The notes under the pieces are model-generated. The model did not search any database, was not told the DNA's origin, and saw only the letters and a list, made by a program, of their open reading frames with translations. Shown piece by piece: positions 1 to 8,296 of a stretch of DNA of 59,791 nt (its first letter is position 1; every line of letters starts with the position of its first letter). The translations under genes were made by a program, and so were the position numbers. The stretch comes from JBIQJD01 sp044507695 (GTDB lineage: Bacteria > Bacteroidota > Ignavibacteria > Ignavibacteriales > Ignavibacteriaceae), in the NCBI GenBank assembly GCA_044507695.1, contig JBIQJD010000019.1:1-59791 (forward strand), in the 5' to 3' direction.

Positions 1-43
1 GTTGTTACATTAAACAAATTTAAGAAATTCCTTTTCCTTCTGA

Positions 44-382
44 AGCATTACAACTACTAATATTGTCACATCAATAGAGGACTTTTCAGAAAATTCTCCT
101 GCTCAATTTGAACTCTATCCAAATTATCCTAATCCATTCAATCCATCAACTACAATAAGTTTTAATCTGCATAATTCCGGAAATATTTCACTCGTTATTT
201 ATGATGCGATGGGGCGGGAGATAAACAGGTTGATTGATAATGAGTGGACTAATTATGGCAATCATAAAATCGATTGGGATGGAAGATCAAGTTCAGGCCA
301 AATTGTTTCAAGCGGAGTCTATTATTATAGTCTTGTTTCAAAAGGTGAAAGAATAATCCGCCCGATGATTTTAATGAAGTAA
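44..382 (+). pseudogene. C-terminal sorting domain of a secreted protein, 5' part missing or frameshifted
   Basis: The open frame encodes about 112 residues. It contains NYPNPFNPSTTISFNL, a VIYDAMGREI strand, a GVYYYSL strand and a final ILMK. This is the type IX-like C-terminal sorting module seen in two other proteins of this window (49742 and 51352). The frame is closed upstream by TAA at 11-13 and TGA at 41-43. No good start follows those stops, so the module lacks its passenger domain. Frame 1 is open from base 1 to the TAA at 58-60, so a frameshift near base 45-58 could join it to a longer gene lying to the left. The options are a broken gene, a base-call error, or a relic. The domain is recognised with confidence; its functional state is not known. 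Confidence 0.6.
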
Positions 383-966
383 AAAATTTTTATCCTAATT
401 TTTTTTGAACGCTTTAAGAGAGGGTGTTGCCGAACTTTTAATATATTATTTCTCCCATTGGAATGGAGATTAGCAATTGTCATTCTCAAGTTGACAATTA
501 GTGAGAGAATAAAATTGGTAAAAAATTGTTTTGAAATCTTTTCATTACAAAGGATATAATAAATCCACTGCGAGAATTTCGTATGTGAAACGAACTTTTT
601 TCTACAATAATTTTACCTTTCCTGCAGGACTGGCAAGCTCTACTAGGTCAGGAGAAAAAACTTCGTAGAAGTTTTATTATTGTAGTAAAATATACAATTA
701 CAATTCCGGCATCCTCGTAGAGGATGAATTTATAAGAATTAAAAACGCAGACAATTTTATATTTAATCACTTATAAATTGATATATAAAAATTAGCTTGA
801 CGCGTGTGTGTTTACAGGGGAATGACTTTATTTACAATAGTCTCAATGGCTTTGCCGGAAGGAGTCTTCACCTGAGAAATCTTTCATTATTTGGCAGAAA
901 AGATTTCTCCTTTCAGTGGAAATGACAATTCTGATACACCTCTCTAAGGAGTTGAATTTTTTAAAA
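383..966. other. Gene-free stretch with decayed inverted repeats
   Basis: No convincing reading frame is seen in these 584 bases. They hold several inverted repeats: 475-482 with 492-499 (AATTGTCA/TGACAATT), 602-611 with 676-685 (CTACAATAAT/ATTATTGTAG), and a larger element at about 828-927 annotated separately. The composition suggests a graveyard of small dispersed repeats between the sorting-domain fragment and the converging ABC transporter genes. Confidence 0.6.
828..927. repeat. Dispersed palindromic repeat, copy 1 (AATGACA-ended)
   Basis: The element has AATGAC at 831-836, an 11-bp inverted repeat GAGAAATCTTT (874-884) / AAAGATTTCTC (899-909), and AATGACA at 921-927. Read on the minus strand it begins TGTCATTTCC and carries GAGAAATCTTTT. 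The same hallmarks (TGTCATTTC end, GAGAAATCT core) occur in the 123-bp insertion inside the P-type ATPase gene at 9598-9720. It is probably a short non-autonomous repeat family of this genome. The outer borders are approximate. Confidence 0.5.
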
Positions 967-1806
967 TCAGGATAAAATATCCTTCCGCTTAAAAATAAAT
1001 GCGGAAATTGCAAAGAAGAAGATTATATGCCCGCATAAAACTAATAATGAATTAATTATCTGCTGATAATCAATCGGATCATCAAAAAATAATCTCCATG
1101 TGGACATATATGTTGTAAAAAGAAAAGGGCGTATTGTTTCAAAAAATCCTATTTCAAGATTTGATATAATAAGAAATACAATTATAACTGCCATTGTTGC
1201 AACAATGGGACCAATTGCATTCTCTACAAGTGATGAGAATAGAAATGCAAGTGATGCAACAACCATCATGCTGAAAGCTGCAGTTCCATAGCTTAAAAGA
1301 AAACGCCACAGTATATCATCCTTTGCAAATATTATTACGTTCTCAGGTCTTACAACAATCAACTCTCCTGCTCCAAATACCAGCAAGCCCATTCCAAGAC
1401 TTAACAGCGCCAGCCAAAAAACAAGTATAGTTGTGTAGATCAAACCTGAAAGAAATTTTGACGTTACAAGACTGAATCTTGAAACCGGTCTTGTAATAAG
1501 CAGGCGGTAAGTTCCGGCGGTAGCTTCACCGGCTAAAAGATCACCCGCCACCAGCGTAATGAGAAAAGGAATCTGGATGAAAAGGCTGTTTAGAATTATA
1601 TAAGAAATTAAATAACCGTTAAGAAGATTTCCTACAAATACAAAAGATTGTTTCAGGTTACGCGTCATAAAATTTAATGATTGCTGTCCCTCTACATGCA
1701 TTGCAATCTGAATAATTAAAACTAACGCAGCAATTGCCATGAAACCAATATACGTACGCCATTTCTTAAAAATCTTAAAAAGCTCAACATTAATAAGAGT
1801 AATCAT
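967..1806 (-). CDS. ABC-2 type transporter permease
   Basis: The 279-residue protein is an integral membrane subunit of an ABC exporter. It has about six hydrophobic segments, the first near residues 19-37 (YIGFMAIAALVLIIQIAM) and the last near the C-terminus. The segment GDLLAGEATAGTYRLLITRPVSR near residues 87-109 is the conserved cytoplasmic loop of ABC-2 permeases (Asp/Glu-rich, then GTYRLLLTRPVSR). Its ATG overlaps the TGA of the upstream ATPase gene by four bases (1803-1806), so the two are translationally coupled and form one transporter. The substrate cannot be told; relatives export drugs, peptides or polysaccharides, or act in gliding and copper systems (NosY-like). Confidence 0.88.
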   Translation of the reverse strand: MITLINVELFKIFKKWRTYIGFMAIAALVLIIQIAMHVEGQQSLNFMTRNLKQSFVFVGNLLNGYLISYIILNSLFIQIPFLITLVAGDLLAGEATAGTYRLLITRPVSRFSLVTSKFLSGLIYTTILVFWLALLSLGMGLLVFGAGELIVVRPENVIIFAKDDILWRFLLSYGTAAFSMMVVASLAFLFSSLVENAIGPIVATMAVIIVFLIISNLEIGFFETIRPFLFTTYMSTWRLFFDDPIDYQQIINSLLVLCGHIIFFFAISAFIFKRKDILS

Positions 1807-2726
1807 CCGGCAGCCTTTTCAGTAATATTCAGAAAATATTCTTCCAATGAACGTGCAGGAATTACTGCACTTACTGCAATATCATTTTGTATCAAAAATT
1901 TGTTTAAGGGTGCAATCTGCTGCGGGCTGAGCAGCATAATAATTTTATTAGATGTAACTGATTCAATCTTTGAAGACCACTCAGAATTTTTTACCAGGTT
2001 ATCCGCTTTTGCAGTATCATCAACTTCAAATGTTACTCTAAGATTATTTGAGTTAAGTAAATCCTGAACGTATCCTTCAACCCTTGTGGTTCCTTTATGG
2101 AGAATTATCATCCTGTTTGAAACAAGTTCAACCTCATATAAAATATGAGATGAAAGAAAAATAGTTTTGCCTTTTTCCCTGCTGAGAAAAATTATAAGGT
2201 CACGTATCTCCTTCATTCCCTGCGGATCAAGCCCGGTAGTTGGTTCATCAAGAATTATCAGGTCAGGATCATGCAGAAGCGCCTGTGCAATTCCTAGTCT
2301 TTGTTTCATTCCGTGAGAAAATGTTTTTACCTTGCTTCTGTATCTTTTATCCAGGCCAACAAGTTCAAGCATATCCATAATTTTTTTTCTTGATGTATCT
2401 GTACCGGAAAGCCTGCCGAGTATTTCAAGATTTTTATAAGCTGAAAGATAGCCGTAAAAATCAGGCTTCTCCACAATTGCACCAACACGCTTAAGTATTT
2501 CTCTGCGGTTTTGCCTCAGCGGTTTGTTGAATATTTTTATCTCACCGTTGGTTGGTGAAATTAAGGAAAGCAGCATTCGGATGGTTGTGCTTTTACCCGC
2601 GCCGTTTGGTCCTAAAAACCCAAACACATCTCCCTTGTAAACTGTAAGATTAAGATTATCAACAGCTTTTAAATCTTTAAATTTTTTGGAAAGATTTTTT
2701 ACTTCAATTACTTTTTCATCATCCAA
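1803..2726 (-). CDS. ABC transporter ATP-binding protein
   Basis: This 307-residue nucleotide-binding subunit powers the permease encoded directly downstream. Walker A is GPNGAGKST at residues 39-47, the signature motif is FSHGMKQRL at 136-144 (SHGM in place of SGGQ, common in this CcmA/DrrA-like family), and Walker B with the catalytic Glu is LIILDE at 156-161, followed by the D-loop and a SSHIL switch His. The C-terminal ~90 residues form the accessory domain usual for ABC-2 exporter ATPases. The gene diverges from nrdJ across a 455-base gap. Substrate not known. Confidence 0.9.
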   Translation of the reverse strand: MDDEKVIEVKNLSKKFKDLKAVDNLNLTVYKGDVFGFLGPNGAGKSTTIRMLLSLISPTNGEIKIFNKPLRQNRREILKRVGAIVEKPDFYGYLSAYKNLEILGRLSGTDTSRKKIMDMLELVGLDKRYRSKVKTFSHGMKQRLGIAQALLHDPDLIILDEPTTGLDPQGMKEIRDLIIFLSREKGKTIFLSSHILYEVELVSNRMIILHKGTTRVEGYVQDLLNSNNLRVTFEVDDTAKADNLVKNSEWSSKIESVTSNKIIMLLSPQQIAPLNKFLIQNDIAVSAVIPARSLEEYFLNITEKAAG

Positions 2727-3181
2727 AATTTTTCCGGTTTGTGATCTTAATTAATTTTTATGCTGTTCAAAAATAAATTTCTTGCATTTTAAAAATGGAG
2801 GAATTTATATAAACGGCAAAAGCTTAAAAATCCTTTTTTTCTTCCCTCAGATCAAAATTAAAGAAAACAAAAATCAAAAAAATTCTGCTGCATAAATTTT
2901 TTTTGTAAATTCTTGTATCCTATAAAGAAATTTAATTTGGTTTTTAAAAAATTATTAATCAGATTTGTTCAAAGTTTTAAGTGATAAAAATTCTTTAGAA
3001 AATATTTTCAAATTGAATTTTATTTTTTAAAGATTTTTTATTTTGATATTAACACCTTACTTACCACAAAAATTGATGATGGCAAAACCACTAATTTTTT
3101 TAGCAGCATTTTCAAACAGTTTACAAATAAAATCCCCTTTAATTAATAAATCGTTAAACCATTTAAGCAAGGGAGTGTATA
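2727..3181. other. AT-rich divergent intergenic region upstream of nrdJ
   Basis: These 455 bases separate the ABC operon (minus) from nrdJ (plus). No open frame of interest is seen, and I find no clear cobalamin riboswitch or NrdR box pair. It should contain the promoters of both operons; a possible nrdJ promoter is listed separately. The nrdJ Shine-Dalgarno AAGGGAG lies at 3170-3176, just ahead of the ATG at 3182. Confidence 0.5.
2937..2967 (+). promoter_or_regulatory. Possible nrdJ promoter (TTG-N20-CAGATTTG)
   Basis: TTG at 2937-2939 is followed after exactly 20 bases by CAGATTTG at 2960-2967, one mismatch from the Bacteroidota -7 consensus TAnnTTTG. The spacing is the same as in the stronger promoters at 37282 and 49500. 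It would give a leader of about 205 bases. The match is weak in a very AT-rich region. Confidence 0.3.
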
Positions 3182-6100
3182 ATGCAGATTAAAAGGCAGT
3201 TTACCTCAGCCGACAGAGATCCGCTCTCATCTTTTGAATTTGTTAAAAGAACATCTGAGATTAAAAACCCGGATGGCTCAATTGTTTTCAGAATGGAAGA
3301 CGTTTATGTGCCCTCTGAATGGTCTCAGGTTGCAACCGATATTATTGCTCAGAAATATTTTCGTAAAGCAGGCGTGCCCAAGCTTTTAAAGAAGGTTAAA
3401 GAAAAAGGCGTTCCCGCCTGGCTTCAGGCATCAAAAGCTGATACTGAAAAAATAGAACAACTTCCTGAAAAAGAAAGATATGCTTCTGAGACTGATTCAA
3501 GACAGGTATTTCACAGGCTTGCCGGCTGCTGGACTTACTGGGGATGGAAAGCAAAATATTTTGATACTGAAGAAGATGCCAAAGCTTTTTATGATGAACT
3601 CGTTTTCATGCTTGCAAATCAAATGGCAGCTCCAAACTCTCCTCAATGGTTTAACACAGGTTTAAACTGGGCATATGGAATTTCCGGACCATCTCAGGGA
3701 CACTATTATGTTGACTATGAAACAGGTGAACTTACAGCATCAACCGATGCATATACACATCCTCAACCACATGCATGTTTTATTCAATCTGTAAAAGATG
3801 ATCTTGTTAATGAAGGCGGGATAATGGATTTGTGGGTTCGTGAAGCACGCTTGTTTAAATATGGTTCAGGCACCGGTTCAAATTTTTCTGAGTTAAGAGG
3901 ATCAAATGAGCCATTAAGCGGCGGCGGAAAATCATCAGGCTTAATGTCCTTCCTAAAAATTGGTGATCGCTCCGCAGGCGCTATTAAATCAGGCGGTACA
4001 ACACGCAGAGCAGCTAAAATGGTTACTCTCGATCTCGATCATCCAGATATTGAAGAATACATAAACTGGAAAGTTGTAGAAGAACAGAAAGTGGCAGCGA
4101 TTGTTGCAGGTTCAAAACTTTGCAATCATCATCTTAATGCTATAATGAAAGCATGTTATGAAGAACATCCTGAAAATGACCGCTTTAACAAACAACTGAA
4201 TAAAAAATTAAAACATGCAGTGCTTGAAGCAAGGAAAGCACAAATACCGAATAATTATATTGAACGCGTAATTCATCTCGCTAAACTCGGCTTCAGATCA
4301 ATTGAATTTCCTGTTTATGATCTTGATTGGACTTCTGATGCTTATGCTACAGTATCAGGACAAAACTCAAATAATTCAATCCGTGTTACTAATGAATACA
4401 TGAACGCAGTATTGAATGATGGTGACTGGAATCTTTACTGGAGAGTTGAAAAGCGTAAAGCAAAAAAAGAAGGACGCGCACCAAAGCCGTGCAAAACTTT
4501 AAAGGCAAGAGAACTGTGGGATCAGATTGCTTATTCGGCATGGTCCTGCGCTGATCCCGGAATTCAATTCCACACAACAATTAATGAATGGCACACATGC
4601 CCTGAAGATGGTGAGATTAAAGCCTCGAACCCATGCAGTGAGTATATGTTCCTCGATGATACTGCATGTAATCTTGCTTCATTAAATCTTGTGAAATTCT
4701 ATAACACAAAAGAAAAACGTTTTGATATTAACGCTTACAGGCATGCAGCAAGATTATGGACGATTGTTCTGGAGATTAGCGTATTGATGGCTCAGTTCCC
4801 CAGCAAAGAAATTGCACAGCTTAGTTATGAATTCAGAACACTTGGATTAGGATATGCAAATCTCGGTTCACTTTTAATGCAGCAGGGAATTCCGTATGAC
4901 AGCAATGAAGCTTTTGCAATTTGCGGTGCTTTAACTGCAATTATGCATTCAACAGCATATGCAGCTTCAGCAGAAATGGCTAAACAATTAGGACCATTTC
5001 CTAAGTATGATAAAAATAAAGAACATATGCTTAGGGTAGTGCGCAACCACAGGCGTGCAGCGTATAACGTCCCTAATGAAGAATACGAAGGATTAACTAT
5101 TTATCCGGTTGGAATAAATCCCAAATACTGCCCATCAGATCTTTTAAAAGCAGCACGTGAAGATGCTGATAAAGCATTGGAACTTGGAAATCAATACGGA
5201 TTCAGAAACGCACAGGTAACTGTAATTGCTCCAACAGGAACAATCGGTCTTGTAATGGATTGCGATACAACCGGTGTTGAACCTGATTATGCTTTAGTTA
5301 AATTCAAGAAACTTGCCGGCGGCGGATATTTTAAAATAATAAATCAATCAATTCCGCCTGCACTTGAGAGATTAGGATACAATAAAGATCAGATTGCAGA
5401 AATAGTTAAATATGCAAAAGGTGCAGGAACATTAAGCGGATGCCCTTATATAAATCCTGAATCTCTGCGTGCAAAAGGATTTACAGAAGAAGCATTAGCA
5501 AAACTGGAAAAAGCACTTCCTTCGGTTTTTGAGATTGGTTTTGCATTCAACAAATTTACTCTTGGTGCAGATTTTCTCGTAAAGAAATTAGGATTCTCTC
5601 CTGAAGAAATAAATTCATTTGATTTTAATTTACTCTCGGCACTTGGTTTTTCTAAACAGGAAATTGCATCGGCAAATGATTACATCTGCGGAACGATGAC
5701 CATTGAAGGCGCTCCTTTCCTGAAGCATGAACATTATCCTGTTTTTGATTGTGCAAATAAATGCGGCAAAAAAGGAACAAGGTTCATCCGCCCTTCAGCA
5801 CATATTAAAATGATGGCAGCAGCTCAGCCGTTTATATCAGGCGCAATATCAAAAACTATTAATCTTCCAAATCAGGCTTCAGTTGAGGATATTAAAGATG
5901 CATACATGCAGTCCTGGAAACTCGGTATAAAAGCAAACGCTCTTTACCGTGATGGTTCAAAACTATCACAGCCGTTAAATTCTGTCAGCGAAGAAGAACT
6001 CGAAGCTATAATGGAAGAGAAAGAACAAAATGATATTATAAAAGTAGCCGAGAGAATTATTCACCGCTACATTGCAAAAAGAAGAAGGCTGCCAGATAGA

Positions 6101-6760
6101 AGAACAGGTTATACTCAGAAAGCAAAAATCAACGGGCAGTCTGTTTATATAAGAACTGGTGAATATGAAAACGGACAACTTGGTGAGATTTTTATTGATA
6201 TGCACCGTGAAGGCGCCGCATTCAGAAGCCTGCTGAACTGCTTTGCAATTTCAATTTCACTCGGCTTGCAGCACGGCGTACCTCTTGAAGAATTTGTAGA
6301 TGCATTTGTATTTACAAGATTTGAACCGAGCGGAATTGTTACAGGAAATGATAAAATTAAAATGTCCACATCTGTTATTGATTATATCTTCAGAGAATTA
6401 GCAGTAACATACCTCGGAAGAACCGATCTCTCTCATGTTGAACCTGAAGATGTTAATGCAAAAGCTTCAAAAGGGATTGTTAAAAAATTAGTTGAGCCTG
6501 AATTTGTAAGTGAAGAAGTTGTTAGTGAAAAAGTAGTTGAACTAGACAGGGATAAAATTAAAGGATACAACACTTCCCTTTCCGAACATGAAAGCATTGG
6601 TCATCCGGAAGGCGCTTCTACAATGTCAGCTAAAATTAAACGTGCAATCGAAGCGGGCTATACAGGTGATGTTTGTACCGAATGCCAGAGTGTTACAATG
6701 GTACGCAACGGCACATGCCTGAAGTGCATGACTTGCGGATCTACTTCGGGATGCAGCTGA
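3182..6760 (+). CDS. nrdJ: Adenosylcobalamin-dependent (class II) ribonucleoside-diphosphate reductase
   Basis: This enzyme reduces ribonucleotides to deoxyribonucleotides with a B12-generated thiyl radical and needs no oxygen or separate radical subunit. The protein has 1192 residues, the long form of the family. HACFIQSV near residue 200 carries an active-site Cys, NPCSEYMF has the radical Cys at 485, and APTGTIG lies near residue 688. A region near 1030-1110 is the usual C-terminal extension. The last 45 residues hold six Cys (CTEC, then CLKCMTC, then a final GCS): the mobile tail expected to re-reduce the active site and/or bind metal. The start is supported by AAGGGAG upstream. A strong terminator follows at 6788. 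Residues 1148-1192 are repeated as a separate reading frame at 7748. Confidence 0.95.
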   Translation: MQIKRQFTSADRDPLSSFEFVKRTSEIKNPDGSIVFRMEDVYVPSEWSQVATDIIAQKYFRKAGVPKLLKKVKEKGVPAWLQASKADTEKIEQLPEKERYASETDSRQVFHRLAGCWTYWGWKAKYFDTEEDAKAFYDELVFMLANQMAAPNSPQWFNTGLNWAYGISGPSQGHYYVDYETGELTASTDAYTHPQPHACFIQSVKDDLVNEGGIMDLWVREARLFKYGSGTGSNFSELRGSNEPLSGGGKSSGLMSFLKIGDRSAGAIKSGGTTRRAAKMVTLDLDHPDIEEYINWKVVEEQKVAAIVAGSKLCNHHLNAIMKACYEEHPENDRFNKQLNKKLKHAVLEARKAQIPNNYIERVIHLAKLGFRSIEFPVYDLDWTSDAYATVSGQNSNNSIRVTNEYMNAVLNDGDWNLYWRVEKRKAKKEGRAPKPCKTLKARELWDQIAYSAWSCADPGIQFHTTINEWHTCPEDGEIKASNPCSEYMFLDDTACNLASLNLVKFYNTKEKRFDINAYRHAARLWTIVLEISVLMAQFPSKEIAQLSYEFRTLGLGYANLGSLLMQQGIPYDSNEAFAICGALTAIMHSTAYAASAEMAKQLGPFPKYDKNKEHMLRVVRNHRRAAYNVPNEEYEGLTIYPVGINPKYCPSDLLKAAREDADKALELGNQYGFRNAQVTVIAPTGTIGLVMDCDTTGVEPDYALVKFKKLAGGGYFKIINQSIPPALERLGYNKDQIAEIVKYAKGAGTLSGCPYINPESLRAKGFTEEALAKLEKALPSVFEIGFAFNKFTLGADFLVKKLGFSPEEINSFDFNLLSALGFSKQEIASANDYICGTMTIEGAPFLKHEHYPVFDCANKCGKKGTRFIRPSAHIKMMAAAQPFISGAISKTINLPNQASVEDIKDAYMQSWKLGIKANALYRDGSKLSQPLNSVSEEELEAIMEEKEQNDIIKVAERIIHRYIAKRRRLPDRRTGYTQKAKINGQSVYIRTGEYENGQLGEIFIDMHREGAAFRSLLNCFAISISLGLQHGVPLEEFVDAFVFTRFEPSGIVTGNDKIKMSTSVIDYIFRELAVTYLGRTDLSHVEPEDVNAKASKGIVKKLVEPEFVSEEVVSEKVVELDRDKIKGYNTSLSEHESIGHPEGASTMSAKIKRAIEAGYTGDVCTECQSVTMVRNGTCLKCMTCGSTSGCS

Positions 6761-6787
6761 TATATTTTAGCATTGATTGCTTAAAAA

Positions 6788-6816
6788 AAGCCGCTTAAAA
6801 TGAGCGGCTTTTTTTA
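6788..6816 (+). terminator. Rho-independent terminator after nrdJ
   Basis: Stem AAGCCGCT (6788-6795) / AGCGGCTT (6803-6810), loop of seven bases, then a T run to 6816. A closely related hairpin (same AAGCCGCT arm) recurs at 7926 after the NrdJ-tail copy, which shows that the duplicated block included the terminator. Confidence 0.9.
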
Positions 6817-6943
6817 TTGGTAATTAAATTATAGCGGTTTTGACTTAAATTTTTTCGCTAGATTTTATAAATTTTATTTTAGTCTTGACTTCCAAATATT
6901 TTTCTGCGAGATTGCATCTACCTAAAAATAAAAGGGGCTATCT

Positions 6944-7072
6944 ATGAAATACTTTCCTCTTTTCATCCTTTCTTTTTTAATCACATTTCTTCTATTTTCT
7001 TGCAATGAAGACGCAGTAAATACAACAACTACTGATCAGAAAATAACTAATAGAAGTATATCCATAATTTAA
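6944..7072 (+). CDS. Short lipoprotein-like peptide (module copy A), probably truncated
   Basis: The 42-residue frame starts at ATG 6944 behind AAAAGGGGCTATCT. It has a lipoprotein signal: MKY, a hydrophobic run FLITFLLF, then the lipobox FSC at Cys20. The sequence CNEDAVNTTTTDQ follows and then a stop. The same start context (GGGGCT..ATG) and CNEDAVNTTTEQ occur at 8038-8296 in the second module, where the frame runs further. The first copy therefore appears to have lost its C-terminal part. Function unknown; it could be a non-functional remnant. Confidence 0.45.
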   Translation: MKYFPLFILSFLITFLLFSCNEDAVNTTTTDQKITNRSISII

Positions 7073-7085
7073 TTGAGTTTGTAAA

Positions 7086-7727
7086 ATGAAAAAAATATTA
7101 AATATAATCTTCTTGTGTCTTTTGATTAATAGTTGTAGTTCAGTAAGGGTTGTTGAGACTCCCTCAAACGATAAAAATTTAACGGAGCTAAATAATAATA
7201 TAAGTAATAAAGAAATAATTATTGAAACCTTAAACCAGCAAAATTACAATGCAGTAGATGGAGAATTGAAGCATGATAGTATAATTTTCAAGACAACTAA
7301 AAAAATATACCATGCTATGAGATTAAGCGATATAAAGAAAGTTATTTTTGTAAAAAGTGGAGATAATAATAATGCGCAAATTGAGTTAAATTCGGGATTG
7401 ATAATTAATGCTGTAAATATCAATCAGAATCAGGACAGTATCCGCTTTTTTAGTGAGAAATTTTTAAGAAAATCACTGCCCCTATCGGAGTTAAAATCTA
7501 TTTGTCATGATAATAATTTTTTAGGTGGACTGGAGGGATCTTTTTTTGGTACTACCACCGGTGCAATATTTGGCGCATTATTATTTCAAGCTAAAGTAGG
7601 GGAATCTTATGATGGGTCTCCACGATATGACAAGTTTACATCAGCAGTTTATGGAGGTTTAATTGGGTTAATATTAGGGGGGATAATTGGTGCTGTGATA
7701 GGTCATTCATATATTTATATATTTTAA
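7086..7727 (+). CDS. Glycine-zipper lipoprotein (module copy A)
   Basis: The 213-residue protein has a lipobox (LLINSCSS, Cys17) and is expected at the outer membrane. A middle region of beta-strand character has IELNSGLIINAVNI and DSIRFFSEKFLRKSLPLSELKSI. The C-terminal third is rich in Gly and hydrophobic residues (GTTTGAIFGALLF and GGLIGLILGGIIGAVIG), like glycine-zipper lipoproteins. It is a diverged paralogue of the protein at 8450: same order of lipobox, LxxGxIIN strand, FFS segment, ELK/NIKKI turn and glycine zipper. No start Shine-Dalgarno is obvious. Function not recognised. Confidence 0.7.
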   Translation: MKKILNIIFLCLLINSCSSVRVVETPSNDKNLTELNNNISNKEIIIETLNQQNYNAVDGELKHDSIIFKTTKKIYHAMRLSDIKKVIFVKSGDNNNAQIELNSGLIINAVNINQNQDSIRFFSEKFLRKSLPLSELKSICHDNNFLGGLEGSFFGTTTGAIFGALLFQAKVGESYDGSPRYDKFTSAVYGGLIGLILGGIIGAVIGHSYIYIF

Positions 7728-7747
7728 GTGTCTTAATCCATTATTCA

Positions 7748-7885
7748 ATGAAAGCTAAAGTTAAACGCGCAATTGAAGCCGGCTACACAGGAGATGTATG
7801 CACCGAGTGCCAGAGCTTAACAATGGTAAGAAACGGAACATGTCTGAAGTGCCTTACTTGCGGTTCCACTTCGGGTTGCAGTTAA
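7748..7885 (+). CDS. Stand-alone copy of the NrdJ C-terminal Cys-rich tail (45 aa)
   Basis: The frame starts at ATG 7748, 20 bases after the stop of the preceding lipoprotein gene, and ends with TAA at 7883-7885. It encodes 45 residues that match NrdJ 1148-1192 at 41 positions. All six Cys are kept (18, 21, 32, 35, 38, 44), as are VRNGTC and the end TSGCS. Against nrdJ, 25 codons are identical, 16 differ silently and only four change the residue (Ser2Lys, Ile5Val, Val24Leu, Met36Leu). That pattern means the peptide was held by selection for much of its divergence. It may be a separate redox or metal-binding peptide, or the last part of a lost nrdJ paralogue. It lacks a clear Shine-Dalgarno. 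It is followed by its own terminator at 7926. Confidence 0.6.
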   Translation: MKAKVKRAIEAGYTGDVCTECQSLTMVRNGTCLKCLTCGSTSGCS

Positions 7886-7925
7886 GGCAGGTCATAGGAT
7901 AAGAGAAAAAGGTAAACGTATTTAG

Positions 7926-7951
7926 AAGCCGCTCAGTGAGCGGCTTTTTTT
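7926..7951 (+). terminator. Rho-independent terminator after the NrdJ-tail copy
   Basis: Stem AAGCCGCTC (7926-7934) / GAGCGGCTT (7938-7946) with a three-base loop and a T run to 7951. Apart from the shorter loop it matches the nrdJ terminator at 6788. Confidence 0.88.
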
Positions 7952-8037
7952 CCTTGTTTTTTTAAATATAAAATTATTAGTTTGCTCTTGAGTTCTTTAG
8001 ATAAAATGCATTTTAACTAACTAACTTCAGGGGCTTT

Positions 8038-8296
8038 ATGAAAACTTCACTTCCAACTCTCTCTCTCTCTCTGTTTATTTCTTTTCTCATTACTTCTTTT
8101 TTCGTGTAATGAAGACGCAGTTAATACAACAACTACTGAGCAACAATTAAGCAATCTTTCAAAACCTCCGGGGGAGGATACAATTATAGTTGGTGAGGAT
8201 GGGTTTGGATGTGGAGAGTTTATAACCTATGGTGGTTGGGGTTTTAGTCACTTCCGGTCTGTCAATGGGAAAGAGAGGTATTCCAGTGATATCTAA
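8038..8296 (+). pseudogene. Small lipoprotein (module copy B), out of frame at a (CT)8 tract
   Basis: ATG 8038 follows CAGGGGCTTT, the same context as the copy at 6944. From that ATG the frame ends after 23 codons at TAA 8108. The frame shifted by +1 reads on with the lipobox LLLFSC (TGT at 8105), then NEDAVNTTTEQ, and continues to TAA at 8294-8296. The two frames meet in the (CT)8 tract at 8057-8072. With nine or six CT units the ATG would be in frame with an 86-residue lipoprotein. This is either a phase-variable gene in the off state or a plain frameshift. Function unknown; the mature part has GFGCGEFITYGGWGF. Confidence 0.55.
8057..8072 (+). repeat. (CT)8 dinucleotide tract in a signal-peptide coding region
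   Basis: Eight perfect CT units lie between the ATG at 8038 and the lipobox Cys codon at 8105. The tract's length sets the reading frame of the lipoprotein: six or nine units restore it, seven or eight do not. The first-module copy at 6944 lacks a CT tract. Confidence 0.85.

Noticed and set aside
383..966. CRISPR array or insertion sequence
   Set aside because: The repeats are inverted and unevenly spaced, with no regular spacers and no transposase frame.
2727..3181. Cobalamin riboswitch or NrdR boxes ahead of the B12-dependent nrdJ
   Set aside because: No conserved B12-box-like sequence or paired NrdR sites could be found by eye in this AT-rich stretch.
3182..6760. Intein in NrdJ because of its 1192-residue length
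   Set aside because: No intein splice motifs (Cys/Ser start, HN-Cys/Ser end) or homing-endonuclease blocks are seen; the long form is normal for a branch of class II enzymes.
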